A stretch of 64,000 nucleotides of DNA from Andalucia godoyi. Taxonomy: Eukaryota > Discoba > Jakobea > Jakobida > Andaluciidae. The DNA lies in contig VRVR01000002.1 in assembly GCA_009859145.1 (NCBI GenBank), positions 1 through 64,000 of the forward strand, in the 5' to 3' direction. Position 1 is the first letter of the stretch, and every line of letters starts with the position of its first letter. This document shows positions 35,912 through 46,911 of the stretch, piece by piece. A program made the position numbers and the translations under genes. The notes under the pieces were generated by a model. That model worked only from the letters and a program-made list of their open reading frames with translations, was not told the DNA's origin and did no database searches.

Positions 35912-38138
35912 TCAGGCGGTCTTTGCTCCCTTGCTGGCGTTCGCAGCGGAACGACGGTCTTCCAACGACACACGCAGTGTCGGGGGTATGTACTGGATGT
36001 CTAGTTTTGAAATGATACTTGCGATGTGTTCGATTAGCGCGGTCTTGGCCGGGCCCCACACATCTGTGGCCTGCCAAGAGCACTTGATGCGGAAGTAGCA
36101 TGCAATTGTCATTTTTGTGCCGTCTTCAATGGACGCAGTTTCGAGGGCCGGCTCCTCCCACAGAGATGCATGCATCCGGCAGTAGCTGACGATCTCTTCC
36201 TTGAACTTCGCCACCTTTTCAGGAGGAGTGCGCACGTCAATGTGGAAATTGGTCCAGATGGAAGCAAATGGATTCCGTCGAAGATTCAGCACAACAGAAG
36301 AAAACAAAATGGAATTCGGAATCGTAACCTCTTCACCGCGCGTTGTCGTTGTGCGCGTCGCAAACAACCCGATTCTCTTCACGATGTACGTGTCGCTTTG
36401 CAAATTCGTGATCTTAATGCGGTCCCCAACATTGAAGGGTCGCACACCGAGGACAAGCACTGCAGATTCAAACATCTTTTGCGCAGTGGAGCCGAATGCA
36501 AAGGACAGTCCAAGAAACAGAGAGGAGAGCGGCAAAATCACAGTGAACAGTGCATATCCATATGAGACCAACCACGCAATGAAGGCTATTATCCAAAACG
36601 GCACACCAAGCAGGCGAGAGAGGACGAGCGTGATGCCTTCGTAGTCCGCCAGGTTGTTGGCAAGCCATTTTCGCTGTTTGTAGATGGAAACGATTTCTTC
36701 CACAAGCGGGGCCATATGAAGACGCCCATTCACATCTGGTTTGAACTGGGCCCACGCTTTCTTCGTGATTTCAGAGTTCACGGCTTTGCCCAAATGACGC
36801 GCCATATCATGAATATCCACAAAGGAGTCGTCATGCTGTGCATTTCGCAGCAAGTTGTCAAAAATAGACCCTGCAATCTCAATCGCATCCTGCCGACCCT
36901 TGACTTCGTTCCATACAAAACGATCGACTTCCGCAGACTTTGTGACTGTTTTCAGCTTTTTGCTCCGTACCATTTCCACGAGTTGCGAGAATCTCCCATG
37001 AGATAGCTGTTTTGAAAACGATTCGCTCGCCAGAAGGCCAAGAGACGGCAGATTTTCATGCGAAGGAGGAACGGTCAATTCCTGAAACGACAAGATAGAA
37101 GAAGGCGAACTTGATATGCCACTCGCATCACCAGAAGTGTGTCTCCGTCGATGGCGACGCATGACCAGCTTCGTTAGCAGCTTTTCTCGAAACAGCGAGC
37201 GCTGAATTTCTTCTGCAAACCTGTCCTTCTTGTAGTGCACAATAACGTGGACTTGAAACAGCTTTTGAAAAACATAAAACACGGATGTCCACAGCAAGTT
37301 CACAATGGTTTGTCGCACAACAGACATGTAAGGAAACTTCATGTCGGCATCTGTAAGCAGCCGTTGCCACCCGACCACCAAGGCAGTGAAGTACACAACA
37401 CACGTCAAGACCGTTTGCAGGCTTTCTACGTACACTAATATCGCGTCCTGTGTATCCATTCGGTTCACGATGTACAGAATGCAAAACACCACAACTGACG
37501 AAATGTTCCACGCCCCGATTGCAAGAAATAAATAGAAGAACCAGAAGTACAGATGCACTTCCGCGAAGTATACGTCTGGAAACAAGAAGAAGAACAACAG
37601 CGCAAGAAATAAGACAAGCAGGAAAATCACGAACACCGGATGTCGCCGCATCAAGTCAAAGAACGGGTCGATCACGCGATCTCGGAAAGCGACGCCGATC
37701 CCGGGTCCACGGCCGTATACACGGTCTGCATGATCCTTATTGTCCGACACTGCGGTGGACCGCGAATCGGTCGAGAGGTGACCGGAAGGGGCCAGAAGGT
37801 TCTCAGCACTCCGCGGCGTGGGAACACCATCGCCGTCGCCACCAGCTGAGCTCGGCGACACAATCGTGCGCTCAGGAGTGTACGTATTCCTGCTTCTCAC
37901 AGGATCCTCATCAAAGTGCACGGAGCCTCTTTCAGACCGCAGACCCCGCAGGTCCGACGGACCCGATTGACCCTTTGATGGAGTCGCCGGAGTGTCCACC
38001 ACCACCGACACTTCATCCACGAACCTAACAGACTCGAAATCCGGAGATGAAGAATAGTTTGGTCTATCTGAGCGCTGGCCAGCATCATTGCCGGTACTCC
38101 GACTATTATTATTATTATTCTGATTATGATTATTACCG

Positions 38139-38181
<43 letters not shown>

Positions 38182-38272
38182 CACTACCCATGTTGGACGA
38201 CGGTGCAAGTGCAGATTGCGATGTCGCACGACCATGGCTGGCGGAAGTGTTTCCAGCCGATGTCACTCCCAT
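35912..38272 (-). CDS. MscS-like mechanosensitive ion channel
   Basis: A 786-residue membrane protein. The N-terminal 190 residues are Ser/Asn/Gly-rich and include a run of 14-15 Ser coded by AGT repeats. Five or so membrane helices follow (about 210-465), then a cytosolic segment. The pore-helix region contains SYGYALFTVILPLSSLFLGL, GSTAQKMFESAVLVL and the MscS signature RPFNVGDRIKI (about 555-620). The beta domain follows with VTIPNSILFSSVVLNL. The architecture, with the long N-terminal membrane part and cytosolic linker, fits the plant/fungal MSL10/MSY-type group that sits in plasma membrane or ER and releases ions on membrane tension. Start ATG at 38272. Confidence 0.92.
38105..38181. repeat. 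Trinucleotide repeat coding Asn and Ser tracts in the MscS-like gene
   Basis: ATT-rich then (TAC)n on the plus strand; on the coding strand AAT and AGT codons giving Asn and Ser runs. Confidence 0.9.
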
Positions 38273-38562
38273 TTCCCCGAGATAGAGGCAGCACTCGTCA
38301 CTTGCTCTCGGGACCCACGATTATTTTATTTTTCGTTTTTTGTTGTTATTATTACTATTATTATTTCCTTCTTTTTTATTATTTCTCCCACGTTGCGATC
38401 CCCAAAAAACAAAATTAAGAAACGGCAGAAGAATGCTGTGTTTTTGGCTCGTTTTGTGTAGAAGAATTTTCCCCTTGAACACACATACCTCAAACAGACT
38501 CAAGTGCCGAAGTGCTCATTTAACACACCTCATGCATCGGCAGAACCAGACATTTTCAATCT

Positions 38563-38757
38563 TCATGAGTGCCTCACGCGAGACTCCAGCTCGCTTGCAC
38601 TGGGAATACCGCGTGGATTCCGACACAAGAGCCGCGGTCGCCTGAGCCAGCACTGACGAATGTTCATCGCGGCGTTGGCATCGCGGCCCACGCACCGGCG
38701 GTCAGATGGACAGCTCACTGTGGCGCAGTGTCTCAACCCCCCGGGGCACGACGCAAC
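38563..38757 (-). mobile_element. C-terminal relic of a second Fanzor/TnpB lineage (F4)
   Basis: A minus-strand frame reads SCPGGLRHCATVSCP, then SDRRCVGRDANAAMNIRQCW, ending at a stop at 38563. The GRDANAAMNI block is the RDxNAAxNI form of the last RuvC motif in TnpB and Fanzor proteins, and the Cys residues just before it resemble part of the zinc ribbon. The motif differs from the DRDWNGAR form of the other three copies, so this is a separate element. Nothing of the rest of the nuclease is recognisable, and the ends of the element are not visible. Confidence 0.5.
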
Positions 38758-38922
38758 ACCTGTTGTGCATGACAGTTGATGATAAGTGATGTGTCATGTA
38801 ACGGTCTGGTTTTCACTGCTTCTTTTTATTTCGAGTTCCTCCGATTCTTTTCTGTTTTCATTTTGTTATTTCTTTTACTCGTACAATCTGTTGTTACCAT
38901 TTTACTATATTACTTTGCCTAG

Positions 38923-39126
38923 TCGCCACAGTGGTTTAGCAGGAGTGCACTGCGCCACGTGATGAACGGCGAATCGTTCACCCAACTCAGGAGGGCAATC
39001 GTGCAGATCGGGATGGCGCAGCCGCTCTCGGAGCGCAGCTTTCACCACCTACACCATCGGGTTCTGAAAATGTGCAAGTATGAAACCGACGGAACAGACA
39101 AACCGACAACGTGTGGCGAAGTGTGA
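38923..39126 (+). pseudogene. Possible transposase fragment
   Basis: A 67-codon frame open between two stops, without a clear ATG start, reading RHVMNGESFTQLRRAIVQIG then MAQPLSERSFHHLHHRVLKM. The pattern resembles the helical segment preceding the nuclease domain in some DDE transposases (an 'iGm..lSe.sF' block). I cannot place it in a family. It sits between the F4 relic and the TrpRS gene in a 700-bp stretch that otherwise holds only low-complexity DNA. Confidence 0.25.
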
Positions 39127-39497
39127 GGAGGATGTGGTGCCAAATAAAAACGGTGAAATATCAAAAATACGAACGCAGCAGTGCTTTATTCAATGTTTTA
39201 TTTGACACAACGAAGTCCAAGGTGAAACGAGAGAAAGGAAAAAAGGAAAAAAAGAGAATGGGTTCAACAAACAAAATCCAAGGGACGAGAGACAGCGGAT
39301 AACAGACAAAAGGGAAAAGGAAACGAGAGAAACGGAAAGGGGAAAAAGAAGACCGATTTGAGGATTTGCTGGAATTTCTGAATTGAATTTTATGGAAGCA
39401 CCCGTATTTAATATTTGTGCATTGATTGCATGGTTTCGATATTTAGTTCAATACTTATTGGTAGGTTGTAGGAAGAAGGGAGGGATTTTTTTGCGAG
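39127..39497. other. Purine-rich gap upstream of TrpRS
   Basis: A/G-rich runs at about 39215-39350, then A/T-rich leader; no gene or repeat copy seen. Confidence 0.4.
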
Positions 39498-40595
39498 ATG
39501 AAGCGGTTGTTTACGACTCTTTCGAAGAAACACGTGCTAGTGTTTGAGGATTTGGTACGCCTGCACAAGCCAGCGAACATCCGGGTTTTGTCTGGCATTC
39601 AGCCGACAGGTACGTTTCATCTCGGAAACTATCTTGGGGCATTGCGCACGTGGAAGCAGCTTGTTGAGTATGTGAATCCTGCGAATTCGCCGGAACCGAT
39701 CACGCGAAGCCGCCTTTTGTTTTCGATTGTGGACATGCATTCGATTACGGTGAGACAAGATCCGGATATGCTGCGTGCGTCCGTTCTGGAATCTGCGGCA
39801 GCGATGATTGCTTGTGGGGTGGATCCGTCGAGATCGGTGTTGTTCCAGCAGTCTGCGGTAAGTGGGCATGCGGAGTTGGCATGGATTTTGAGCTGCTCGA
39901 CGCCGCTGGGATGGCTTCGGCAAATGCACCAATTCAAGTCCAAGAGCGAAGCGCAAAAGGAGGGCACATCACTGGGACTGCTGAGCTATCCGGTGCTCAT
40001 GGCGGCGGATGTGCTGTTGTATCGATCGACACACGTGCCTGTTGGAGAAGACCAGCTGCAGCACTTGGAGCTCACGAGAGACATTGCCAACCATTTTCAC
40101 TCCTTGACAACCCAGCAGTCTGTGTTTCAAATCCCCACCATCGTGTACTCGGAGGCCACTCGTGTCATGTCCCTGCGAGATGCCGCTGTCAAAATGTCAA
40201 AGTCGGATCCGCTAGAGGCATCTCGGATCTTGCTAACGGACTCCGTGGACGTCATCGACCAGAAGATCCGAAAAGCTAAAACGGACTCGATTCCGGGAAT
40301 CTCTGCAGATCCGGCAAGAGCGGAGGTCATGAATCTGCTGACCATGTATGCGGCACTGTCGAATGAATCGATCGCGTCCGTTGCCAAGCAGTTTGCCGAT
40401 TCAGGGCACGCAGCCTTCAAGAGGTCTCTAGCCGAGGTGATTCAAGCAACCGTCGTTCCCATCGGAAACGAAATCAGCCGCTTGAAGAAAGACGAAGAAT
40501 ACTTAAGACAGGTGATGGAGCTCGGTGCCGAGGAAGCTCGCACGATCGCCCATCAAACGCTGCTAGATGCGAAAAGAGCGGTGGGTCTACTATAA
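39498..40595 (+). CDS. WARS2: Bacterial-type tryptophanyl-tRNA synthetase, probably mitochondrial
   Basis: A 365-residue class I aminoacyl-tRNA synthetase that charges tRNA-Trp. Signatures: SGIQPTGTFHLGNYLGAL near the start, containing the HIGH-type HLGN; VGEDQLQHLELTRDIA in the middle; and KMSKS at 232-236. Length and the bacterial-type core without a WHEP domain distinguish it from the cytosolic eukaryotic enzyme. The first 30 residues (MKRLFTTLSKKHVLVF) are basic and Ser/Thr-bearing, fitting a mitochondrial presequence. Ends 143 bp from the convergent Arp2 gene. Confidence 0.93.
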   Translation: MKRLFTTLSKKHVLVFEDLVRLHKPANIRVLSGIQPTGTFHLGNYLGALRTWKQLVEYVNPANSPEPITRSRLLFSIVDMHSITVRQDPDMLRASVLESAAAMIACGVDPSRSVLFQQSAVSGHAELAWILSCSTPLGWLRQMHQFKSKSEAQKEGTSLGLLSYPVLMAADVLLYRSTHVPVGEDQLQHLELTRDIANHFHSLTTQQSVFQIPTIVYSEATRVMSLRDAAVKMSKSDPLEASRILLTDSVDVIDQKIRKAKTDSIPGISADPARAEVMNLLTMYAALSNESIASVAKQFADSGHAAFKRSLAEVIQATVVPIGNEISRLKKDEEYLRQVMELGAEEARTIAHQTLLDAKRAVGLL

Positions 40596-40738
40596 CATGG
40601 ATGTTTCGAACGTCCCTTGTCGGGAAACCCAGCGGAATGTACAAGCCCGGCAAAACCCAAACCACATTTTTAGAAACATGTATGTGAACTTGCTATTACT
40701 ATTAATAATACTGCATAGTGGAAAACACATTCAGCCAT

Positions 40739-41911
40739 TTATTGGAGCTTGGAGAGAGCAGACGGTCCCTTTTCCTCCCATTCTTTCTTGGATACCCACA
40801 TGTCAGCTCTGTTCTCGATGATTTGTGCAAACACCGCACCGCCAAGGAAGACCATATGCTTGCGGCGCGGCGGATCTTCGATGTTGAGCTTGAACTTGGA
40901 CAGGCGATCCTTGTCGCCCTGCAGAACCTTCTTGAGGTACAATTCCTTAATGTCCTTCTCGAGACGCGACGGAAGACCAGGGTACATCGTGGTACCTCCC
41001 GAGAGCACGATATGCTTGTAAAACTCTGTTCTGAGATCCATGTCGGCCGACTGGATCGTGTTGAAGATCAGTTCAGAGATACCATCTCCCTCCTTATCCA
41101 CCCGTGATGGCTGGAAGAGCGCCTCCGGTGCCTCAAAGCGCTCTGAATCAATCTTGATAACTCGTCCGTCCGGCAATTCGTATTTTTGACAGAGCGTCGT
41201 TGTCTCGAGTGCCAGCTTCTTTTCAAAAGACAAGTCGTATCCAACATAGCAGAACTTCTCTTTGATTTCGCGAACCGTCTCGAAATCTGCAGTTCGGTTG
41301 AATGCGTAGCCCTTGAACTGAAGCAGCTTGATCAGGTATGTCGTGATGTCGCGCCCTGCAAGATCCATACGCTTGATGAGAGACGGAATAACGTATCCTT
41401 CATAAACCGGCACAATGTGGGTTACACCATCGCCAGAGTCCACTACCACTCCGTTCATGAGGCCCTGTGCGTACAAAATAAGCACCGCCTGAATTGCCAC
41501 ATTCATTGCCTCAAAACCAAACTTCTCAAACATGTACTCTGCCATGAGCTCTCTGTTCTTTTTCGGGTTCATGGGCGGCTCCGTCAGCAAAATCTTGGAC
41601 GACTTGCAGTCCACTCCAAGCTTCTGGTCGAACGTGTATCTCCACAAAATCTCCATATCATCCCAGTTGCGGACGATTCCGTTTGACAGCGGATAGGACA
41701 GCTGCAGCTGTGCACGGTTCGCAGATGCTTCCTCACCCACCATCACATCCTTGATCTTTGTTCCGCCCACCGACTCTTCCGACCGGAGCATCGGACGACC
41801 CACCAGCGCAGGGAAAACAGCAGTCGGAAAGTTATCGCCTGCAAATCCGCACTTCACAAAACCAGTGCCATTGTCGCAAACAACAGTACAATGATCCTTC
41901 AGTCGACTCAT
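40739..41911 (-). CDS. ARP2: Actin-related protein 2
   Basis: 390 residues, start at the ATG at 41911 ([20 protein letters not shown]). Highly conserved Arp2: phosphate loops [17 protein letters not shown] and [19 protein letters not shown], plus [18 protein letters not shown] and the C-terminal [17 protein letters not shown] and [10 protein letters not shown]. With Arp3 it forms the nucleating template of the Arp2/3 complex for branched actin, so the cell should have lamellar or endocytic actin. Normal length (human 394). Confidence 0.97.
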   Translation of the reverse strand: MSRLKDHCTVVCDNGTGFVKCGFAGDNFPTAVFPALVGRPMLRSEESVGGTKIKDVMVGEEASANRAQLQLSYPLSNGIVRNWDDMEILWRYTFDQKLGVDCKSSKILLTEPPMNPKKNRELMAEYMFEKFGFEAMNVAIQAVLILYAQGLMNGVVVDSGDGVTHIVPVYEGYVIPSLIKRMDLAGRDITTYLIKLLQFKGYAFNRTADFETVREIKEKFCYVGYDLSFEKKLALETTTLCQKYELPDGRVIKIDSERFEAPEALFQPSRVDKEGDGISELIFNTIQSADMDLRTEFYKHIVLSGGTTMYPGLPSRLEKDIKELYLKKVLQGDKDRLSKFKLNIEDPPRRKHMVFLGGAVFAQIIENRADMWVSKKEWEEKGPSALSKLQ

Positions 41912-42935
41912 GGTTTGAGGATGATTCAAACTTTTTTCCCTCAGCAATGCAACAGCCGTACCCAGAGAACCAAGAGAAAGCAGAAGAAGAAAAAGAAGAA
42001 ATCAAGAGAAGAAACAGAGAAACAAAAAGGAAGAACTGAGATGAATCAATGAAATGAACGAGTGGGAATGCAAGTCTTTTTTGGAGAAATGCGGACTTTT
42101 TAACTATGCACCAAAGGGAAAAAACAGGGAAAGCCCCGAGTTTCCCAACCTCAGCGTCATGGACTCCCTTTGTTGACACGGAGGAGGGGATTCGACGGAT
42201 GTCTTTTGTTTGTAGCTTCAATTGAGGATGGTCTGGCAATTACGACAGGGAACATGCTCTTCTGTGTTTTTGGACGCACCCATTTCAATCAGCATATAGA
42301 ATCCGGGAAACGCTCACGAAATGTAATGTGTACATAGTTCAAACTCGTAAGACCAACTCGTCAAAAAAAAAAAATTAAAAAACTGGAGAGTGTGTGTGCG
42401 TGTGTGCGTGTGTGTGTGTGTAGACAATCGAAGAATTGTGTTTATTCAAATAAAACAAAAAAGAAAAAAAACAGGTTTACTGGGGAAGGGAGGAAACTGT
42501 ATCACTGTGCACTGTTCATCGTGTCATCTTCACCATCATCACCTGGAAACAGTTTGGCCATCCTTGACGTAGTCAACTTCCTCAGTGGAAAGATCTTCCG
42601 GGAAGTGCCCTTGCCACCTGGCATGCACAACCCATCGCAACCCATCGACATGAAGAAGAACCTGACTCTGCAGGAATAATCTCAATAGGGGGTGTCTTCA
42701 GAAGCAATCGTCATCTGATATGCAGTGTGCCTGTAACCTCGGGGACGTGCTTTCCTTTAACGGCCGGATCTAAAAGACTGCATCATTGGAAGAAGCACCA
42801 GCAGGAGGGACAGAAGCAGAAGTAGGGAACGGGTGCAGGAGACGGGATTGAGAAAAGGAAGTCGTAAAGAAAAATAGAAAACGGATTGACAGAAGAAATC
42901 TCAGACTCTCTGAATTCAAGTTTATGGAAGCGCCC
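41912..42935. other. 1-kb gap between Arp2 and Prp19, (GT)n repeat, no gene seen
   Basis: (GT)n at about 42388-42421 and homopolymer A runs. A short stretch at about 42535-42680 is open on both strands (plus strand ends PSQPIDMKKNLTLQE) but has no recognisable motif. Confidence 0.4.
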
Positions 42936-44627
42936 TTACTGGAGCAGGACTACTTCACCCGATATGCGTCCGACGATGATGTTGGTGGCGGAATCGCCAC
43001 CGAATGCAACGGATGAGATGTAGTCGAGCTCGTTAGCGCAGACGGACGGCAGCGTCCACTGCGCAAGGTCTGCCAGTCCCTTGCCTGCAGACACAATCTT
43101 GACAGTGCTTGCCGATCCAAACGCCATGACGGAACCGGACGCATCAAAGTTCACCGCGACCGTTGTGGCGGTTTGCAGGTCCCATTCTTTGACCATCTTC
43201 AGCTTTCTCAAATCCCAGAGTTGCGCGTACCCATCCGAAGTGCCGACGGCAAGGTAGTATCCGTTTTCTGAAAACCGCAGCGACGCAACACTCGATCTTT
43301 GCGTATCAAAGAACGCTGGCACAGACGATGCCTTGATGTCCCAGATCCGGACAGCATTTCCAAGTCCACAAGCAGCCAAGAGGCCATCGGGATGGAAGCC
43401 AAAGGCCGAGTACCCTACTTCGGCGCTCGAGACCACATCTACAAAACGAGCAACAGGCTTTCCGGATGCTGCGTCCATCAATGTCCACGACTTCTCGGAC
43501 CCGGCACACACGCCGTACCACGCACCGGAAGGATGCACATCGCACCGCATGTACGCAGCAAGTGCAGACTCGGCGTATGGATACTGTGCATGCGTGGACG
43601 TCCCTGTGAACGCAAGATCGCCATCGTGAGAGGTGTTCTTGAGTGCGAACTGAGAGATGGACCCATCCACCCCGGACACCGCGACAACAAATGACCCATT
43701 CAATGCGACGCCGGACACCACGCTGCGAGTCGACACAGTCTGTACTACGCTGCTGCAGTTTTTGCTGAGTAGCAACACCATCGATCCCTTTCCAGCAACA
43801 ACATACTCTGAAAACACGGCGCTGTTCGAAAACAGACAGATCTCTTGTGAAGCGCTTTGGGAAGCTGGCGTAAGACTCGGAGATCGAACCACCACGTGCG
43901 CAAACGATGCTACGGTGTAAACTGGAGCAGCCCCGCGGGCTTTTCGTTCTGCAGCAAGTGTTTTTCCGTGCGAAACCAGGGTTTCAATCTGATCTTCTCC
44001 CAACGAAGGCACATGCATTCCGACAACAAGCGCGCTTCCATTCCCATTTCCATTTCCAGACTCGGCACGGGCGTTGGAGTTTGCAGCTGTATGTTCTGCC
44101 GCCGGCTGCGAATCGACATCCGTCATCTGCTCCACAGATGCGGATTCCTGCGAATTGGGATTCGAAATGAGTCTCGCAATGACCCTGCAAGCTGCATCGT
44201 GTTGATACAATGCATGTGCGAGTTCCTGTCGAGTCATTTCGAGGGTCTGGCGCAGTGCAAAGGACTCGATTGCGAGAGAGTCCCACTCGGACTGTAGCAA
44301 TTGCAAAAGCGATGGCACGCTAGTTTGCTGTGCTGCTGGATGGTTCGGCGATCTTGCTGCGATAAAATTGGCATTCGTAGTCGATGCAGAAGAACCTGTA
44401 GAAGAAGCAAAAGTAGTGAATGAGGATGTCAAACCGGATGATGCAGGGAGTCGAATCGGCGCTGTCGCGATAGGCAGCAAGTCATCAAGCGTCAGCGGCG
44501 TCGACGTAATGGGACACTTTCCATGCTCAGCGATGTACTTTTCAATCAGCCGACGCTCAAACAAATGTCCAGTCTTTTTCGATACGACTGGCTCCTGCGG
44601 AATCTGTCCACAAAGCGCGCAGTACAT
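42936..44627 (-). CDS. PRPF19: Pre-mRNA-processing factor 19, U-box E3 ligase
   Basis: 563 residues from the ATG at 44627. The U-box starts at once: MYCALCGQIPQEPVVSKKTG, then FERRLIEKYIAEHGKCPIT (residues 1-60). A coiled-coil tetramerisation region follows at about 75-145 and C-terminal WD40 repeats from about 255 to the end, e.g. CDVHPSGAWYGVCAGSEKSW and DGYAQLWDLRKLKMVKEW. Prp19 is the core of the NineTeen complex that activates the spliceosome, also acting in DNA repair. The upstream frame stays open through a (GA)n leader that would encode Arg-Glu repeats; the conserved U-box start argues for 44627. Presence fits a genome that still splices, if rarely. Confidence 0.95.
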   Translation of the reverse strand: MYCALCGQIPQEPVVSKKTGHLFERRLIEKYIAEHGKCPITSTPLTLDDLLPIATAPIRLPASSGLTSSFTTFASSTGSSASTTNANFIAARSPNHPAAQQTSVPSLLQLLQSEWDSLAIESFALRQTLEMTRQELAHALYQHDAACRVIARLISNPNSQESASVEQMTDVDSQPAAEHTAANSNARAESGNGNGNGSALVVGMHVPSLGEDQIETLVSHGKTLAAERKARGAAPVYTVASFAHVVVRSPSLTPASQSASQEICLFSNSAVFSEYVVAGKGSMVLLLSKNCSSVVQTVSTRSVVSGVALNGSFVVAVSGVDGSISQFALKNTSHDGDLAFTGTSTHAQYPYAESALAAYMRCDVHPSGAWYGVCAGSEKSWTLMDAASGKPVARFVDVVSSAEVGYSAFGFHPDGLLAACGLGNAVRIWDIKASSVPAFFDTQRSSVASLRFSENGYYLAVGTSDGYAQLWDLRKLKMVKEWDLQTATTVAVNFDASGSVMAFGSASTVKIVSAGKGLADLAQWTLPSVCANELDYISSVAFGGDSATNIIVGRISGEVVLLQ

Positions 44628-44629
44628 GC

Positions 44630-44761
<132 letters not shown>

Positions 44762-45134
44762 TTTGGTGTTTTTTGCGCCAAAAATCCCGTTTTCTCTTTT
44801 CCCTCTTTTTTTTTCCTTTTCCCTTTTCCTTTACTTTGACAGTGCGGCTGTTGATGCTGCAGTTGATACAAGAACTCGATCCAATGCGAGAAACTTGAAT
44901 GACCTTTTCCAATGCTGTTGTTGTTCAAGTCTTTTTTCTTTTTTGTTTTTGCGTTTCTGTCTTATCGTTTCTTCAATATCTCGTTTTGCTATTAATTTTT
45001 TTTTTGGTTTTGGTTGTTTTGTTTTTTCTTACTTGAAATATTTTTATTGACTTGTATAATCTCTCACAGTTTCGTTCAGACGCTCTTCGGTTAGGTTTTT
45101 TATTTTTATTCTTATATTAAAACACAACTCGGAA
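44762..45134. promoter_or_regulatory. Divergent promoter region Prp19 / PSMA3
   Basis: Strongly T-rich (about 44930-45060) toward PSMA3; A/T-rich leader before its ATG. No discrete element recognised. Confidence 0.4.
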
Positions 45135-45902
45135 ATGTCATCGATTGGAACGGGGTATGATTACTCCGCAACGACCTATTCGCCCGACGGTCGCATCTAC
45201 CAGATTGAGTATGCCGAGAAGGCCGTCGAAAACTCGGGGACCTCTGTGGGTCTGTCGTATTCGACTGGCGTTGTGATTGGAATTCAGAAGCTTCTTTTGT
45301 CCAAAATGCTCGAGCCTGGCTCGAATCGCAGGCTCCAAGTTGTGGATCGCAATGTCGGAATTGTCGGCTCTGGGCTTGCTCCGGATGCTCGCCAGCTTGC
45401 GAACCGTGTTCGCGCAGAAGCTAGCAACTTCAAGCGGACTTTTGGCATTGATATCCCTGCAAAAACGCTCGCCGACCGCGTTGCAAGTTTTGTGCATGTG
45501 TACACGCTGTATTCATCCGTGCGGCCGTTTGGTGTGTCGACGATCATGGCTGCTGTCGACCGCAATGGACCGCAACTGTTTCTTGTGGAACCCTCGGGTG
45601 CCTGTGCTGCATACCGCGGCTGTGCAGTTGGGAAAGGCAGACAGACGGCAAAGAACGAACTTGAAAAAATCACAAAAAAGGAGGGGATGGGCATGCAAGA
45701 GGCTCTCGAGGCTGTCGCGCGCATCTTGATCAAGTGCCAGGACGACACAAAGGACAAGGACGTCGAGTTTGAACTCGGATTCGTCGACACTGCGGGAAAG
45801 GGATTCGAGATCTTGTCGGACGAAAGAACAAGAACGATTTTCGAGGCGGTCCGAGCTAGAATCCAAGCGGAGGAGGACGACGACGATGACGACGATGACT
45901 AA
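45135..45902 (+). CDS. PSMA3: 20S proteasome subunit alpha-7
   Basis: 255 residues with the alpha-subunit N-terminal signature GTGYDYSATTYSPDGRIYQ, then IEYAEKAVENSGTSVGL, LLSKMLEPGSNRRLQVVD, and YTLYSSVRPFGVSTIMA. The SIGTGYD start and the long acidic tail (EEDDDDDDDD) identify alpha-7/PSMA3 (yeast Pre10). It is a structural ring subunit gating the 20S core, without catalytic Thr. Length matches. The nearby cullin adds another ubiquitin-proteasome gene, probably by chance. Confidence 0.96.
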   Translation: MSSIGTGYDYSATTYSPDGRIYQIEYAEKAVENSGTSVGLSYSTGVVIGIQKLLLSKMLEPGSNRRLQVVDRNVGIVGSGLAPDARQLANRVRAEASNFKRTFGIDIPAKTLADRVASFVHVYTLYSSVRPFGVSTIMAAVDRNGPQLFLVEPSGACAAYRGCAVGKGRQTAKNELEKITKKEGMGMQEALEAVARILIKCQDDTKDKDVEFELGFVDTAGKGFEILSDERTRTIFEAVRARIQAEEDDDDDDDD

Positions 45903-46224
45903 GAAGGGAAGAAAAGACGAAGCCCCACGAGACGCACAATGCTGTATCATGCATATAATTAAAGCGACACAAGAAGAATAATGGAGAAATGCAGAGAGAC
46001 TGGCCCTGGAGCAACATCGGTGCTTCATGACGACGACGGAGATCCAAAGCGTCCACAGTCCAGAGTCTGGCGTCTGGCATTCGGCGTCTGGCATTCGGCG
46101 TCTGGCGTTCGGCGTCTGGGTTCTGAGTTTCCTGGATGATTATGATTTAATGATAGGAGATACAGACATCAAGGTGGCAGGGCGCAGAAAAAGAAAGAAA
46201 CTGGATATGTAAATGCAAAAGAAA
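45903..46224. other. Convergent gap PSMA3 / MOB4
   Basis: 322 bp. Contains a minisatellite at about 46069-46121; otherwise nothing recognised. Confidence 0.5.
46069..46121. repeat. Minisatellite, 13-14 bp unit
   Basis: Four successive units of GTCTGGCATTCGGC and close variants. Confidence 0.9.
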
Positions 46225-46911
46225 CTAACCAAGTGCGTTGACAGGAACGATAAGCAAGTCGTCGGCGACGAGTTTGAACGTCTGTGCAAACGCGGTGAAC
46301 TTTGCACAGAGCCCTGTTTCGGCCTCGAGCTCCTCAAATGTCTCTCTGTGGTGGTAATACGCGTGTGCAAAGAGACGATACAGTCTTCGAGCAAGCGAGG
46401 AGTACTGCTTGACGGATGCTTTTGGGATGCTTACTCGCGACGGGAAGTTGCGGCTGGACGAAAGAAACGACACGATGGAGTCCAATGTGTGAATCATATA
46501 AGCAGGTGCAGAGCACTCTGAGTTTCCCTTGTGTGCTGCACACAGAAAAACCCATTCATCTGTGGCCTTCATCACCGGGCATGAATTGGCGGTGCAGTGC
46601 GGTGCAAGCCTGGCAAGATACACGTTAAGTTGGCTGCAGAAGAACCGGAACAAGTCGTAGATCCACAGATTCTGGTCTTCGCCTTCCGGAAGCGAGACAA
46701 ACGACGCCGCAGCCTCAAGACTCGTTGCAAACATTGCGGCTCGCGAAGGACTGTGGGCATGCGATTCAAGTCGTTCGTACAGTGCAAACATGGTCGAAGG
46801 ACATCCTGGGGAAGCCACAAGCTGTGTGTGGCGATACATGTCCGAGCGATGCGTGCCAGGACGCAGTCGGCGACGATCCGAAGCGGGAACAGTAGATACT
46901 GCAGCGGTCAT
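46225..46911 (-). CDS. MOB4: MOB4/phocein-type MOB protein
   Basis: A 228-residue MOB family protein. The zinc ligands are visible as CTANSC (Cys pair) and HAYYHH (His pair). Blocks DEWVFLCAAHKGNSEC, FPSRVSIPKASV and ARRLYRLFAHAYYHHRETFEE match MOB4 (phocein) more closely than MOB1. MOB4 is a stable subunit of the STRIPAK PP2A-kinase complex, acting on Golgi organisation, cytokinesis and Hippo-type signalling. The N-terminal RLRPGTHRSDMY also fits MOB4. Start ATG at 46911. Confidence 0.92.
   Translation of the reverse strand: MTAAVSTVPASDRRRLRPGTHRSDMYRHTQLVASPGCPSTMFALYERLESHAHSPSRAAMFATSLEAAASFVSLPEGEDQNLWIYDLFRFFCSQLNVYLARLAPHCTANSCPVMKATDEWVFLCAAHKGNSECSAPAYMIHTLDSIVSFLSSSRNFPSRVSIPKASVKQYSSLARRLYRLFAHAYYHHRETFEELEAETGLCAKFTAFAQTFKLVADDLLIVPVNALG

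Noticed and set aside
42535-42680. Short open stretch on both strands in the Arp2-Prp19 gap
   Set aside because: Too short, no start context or motif, and equally open on both strands; cannot be supported as a gene.
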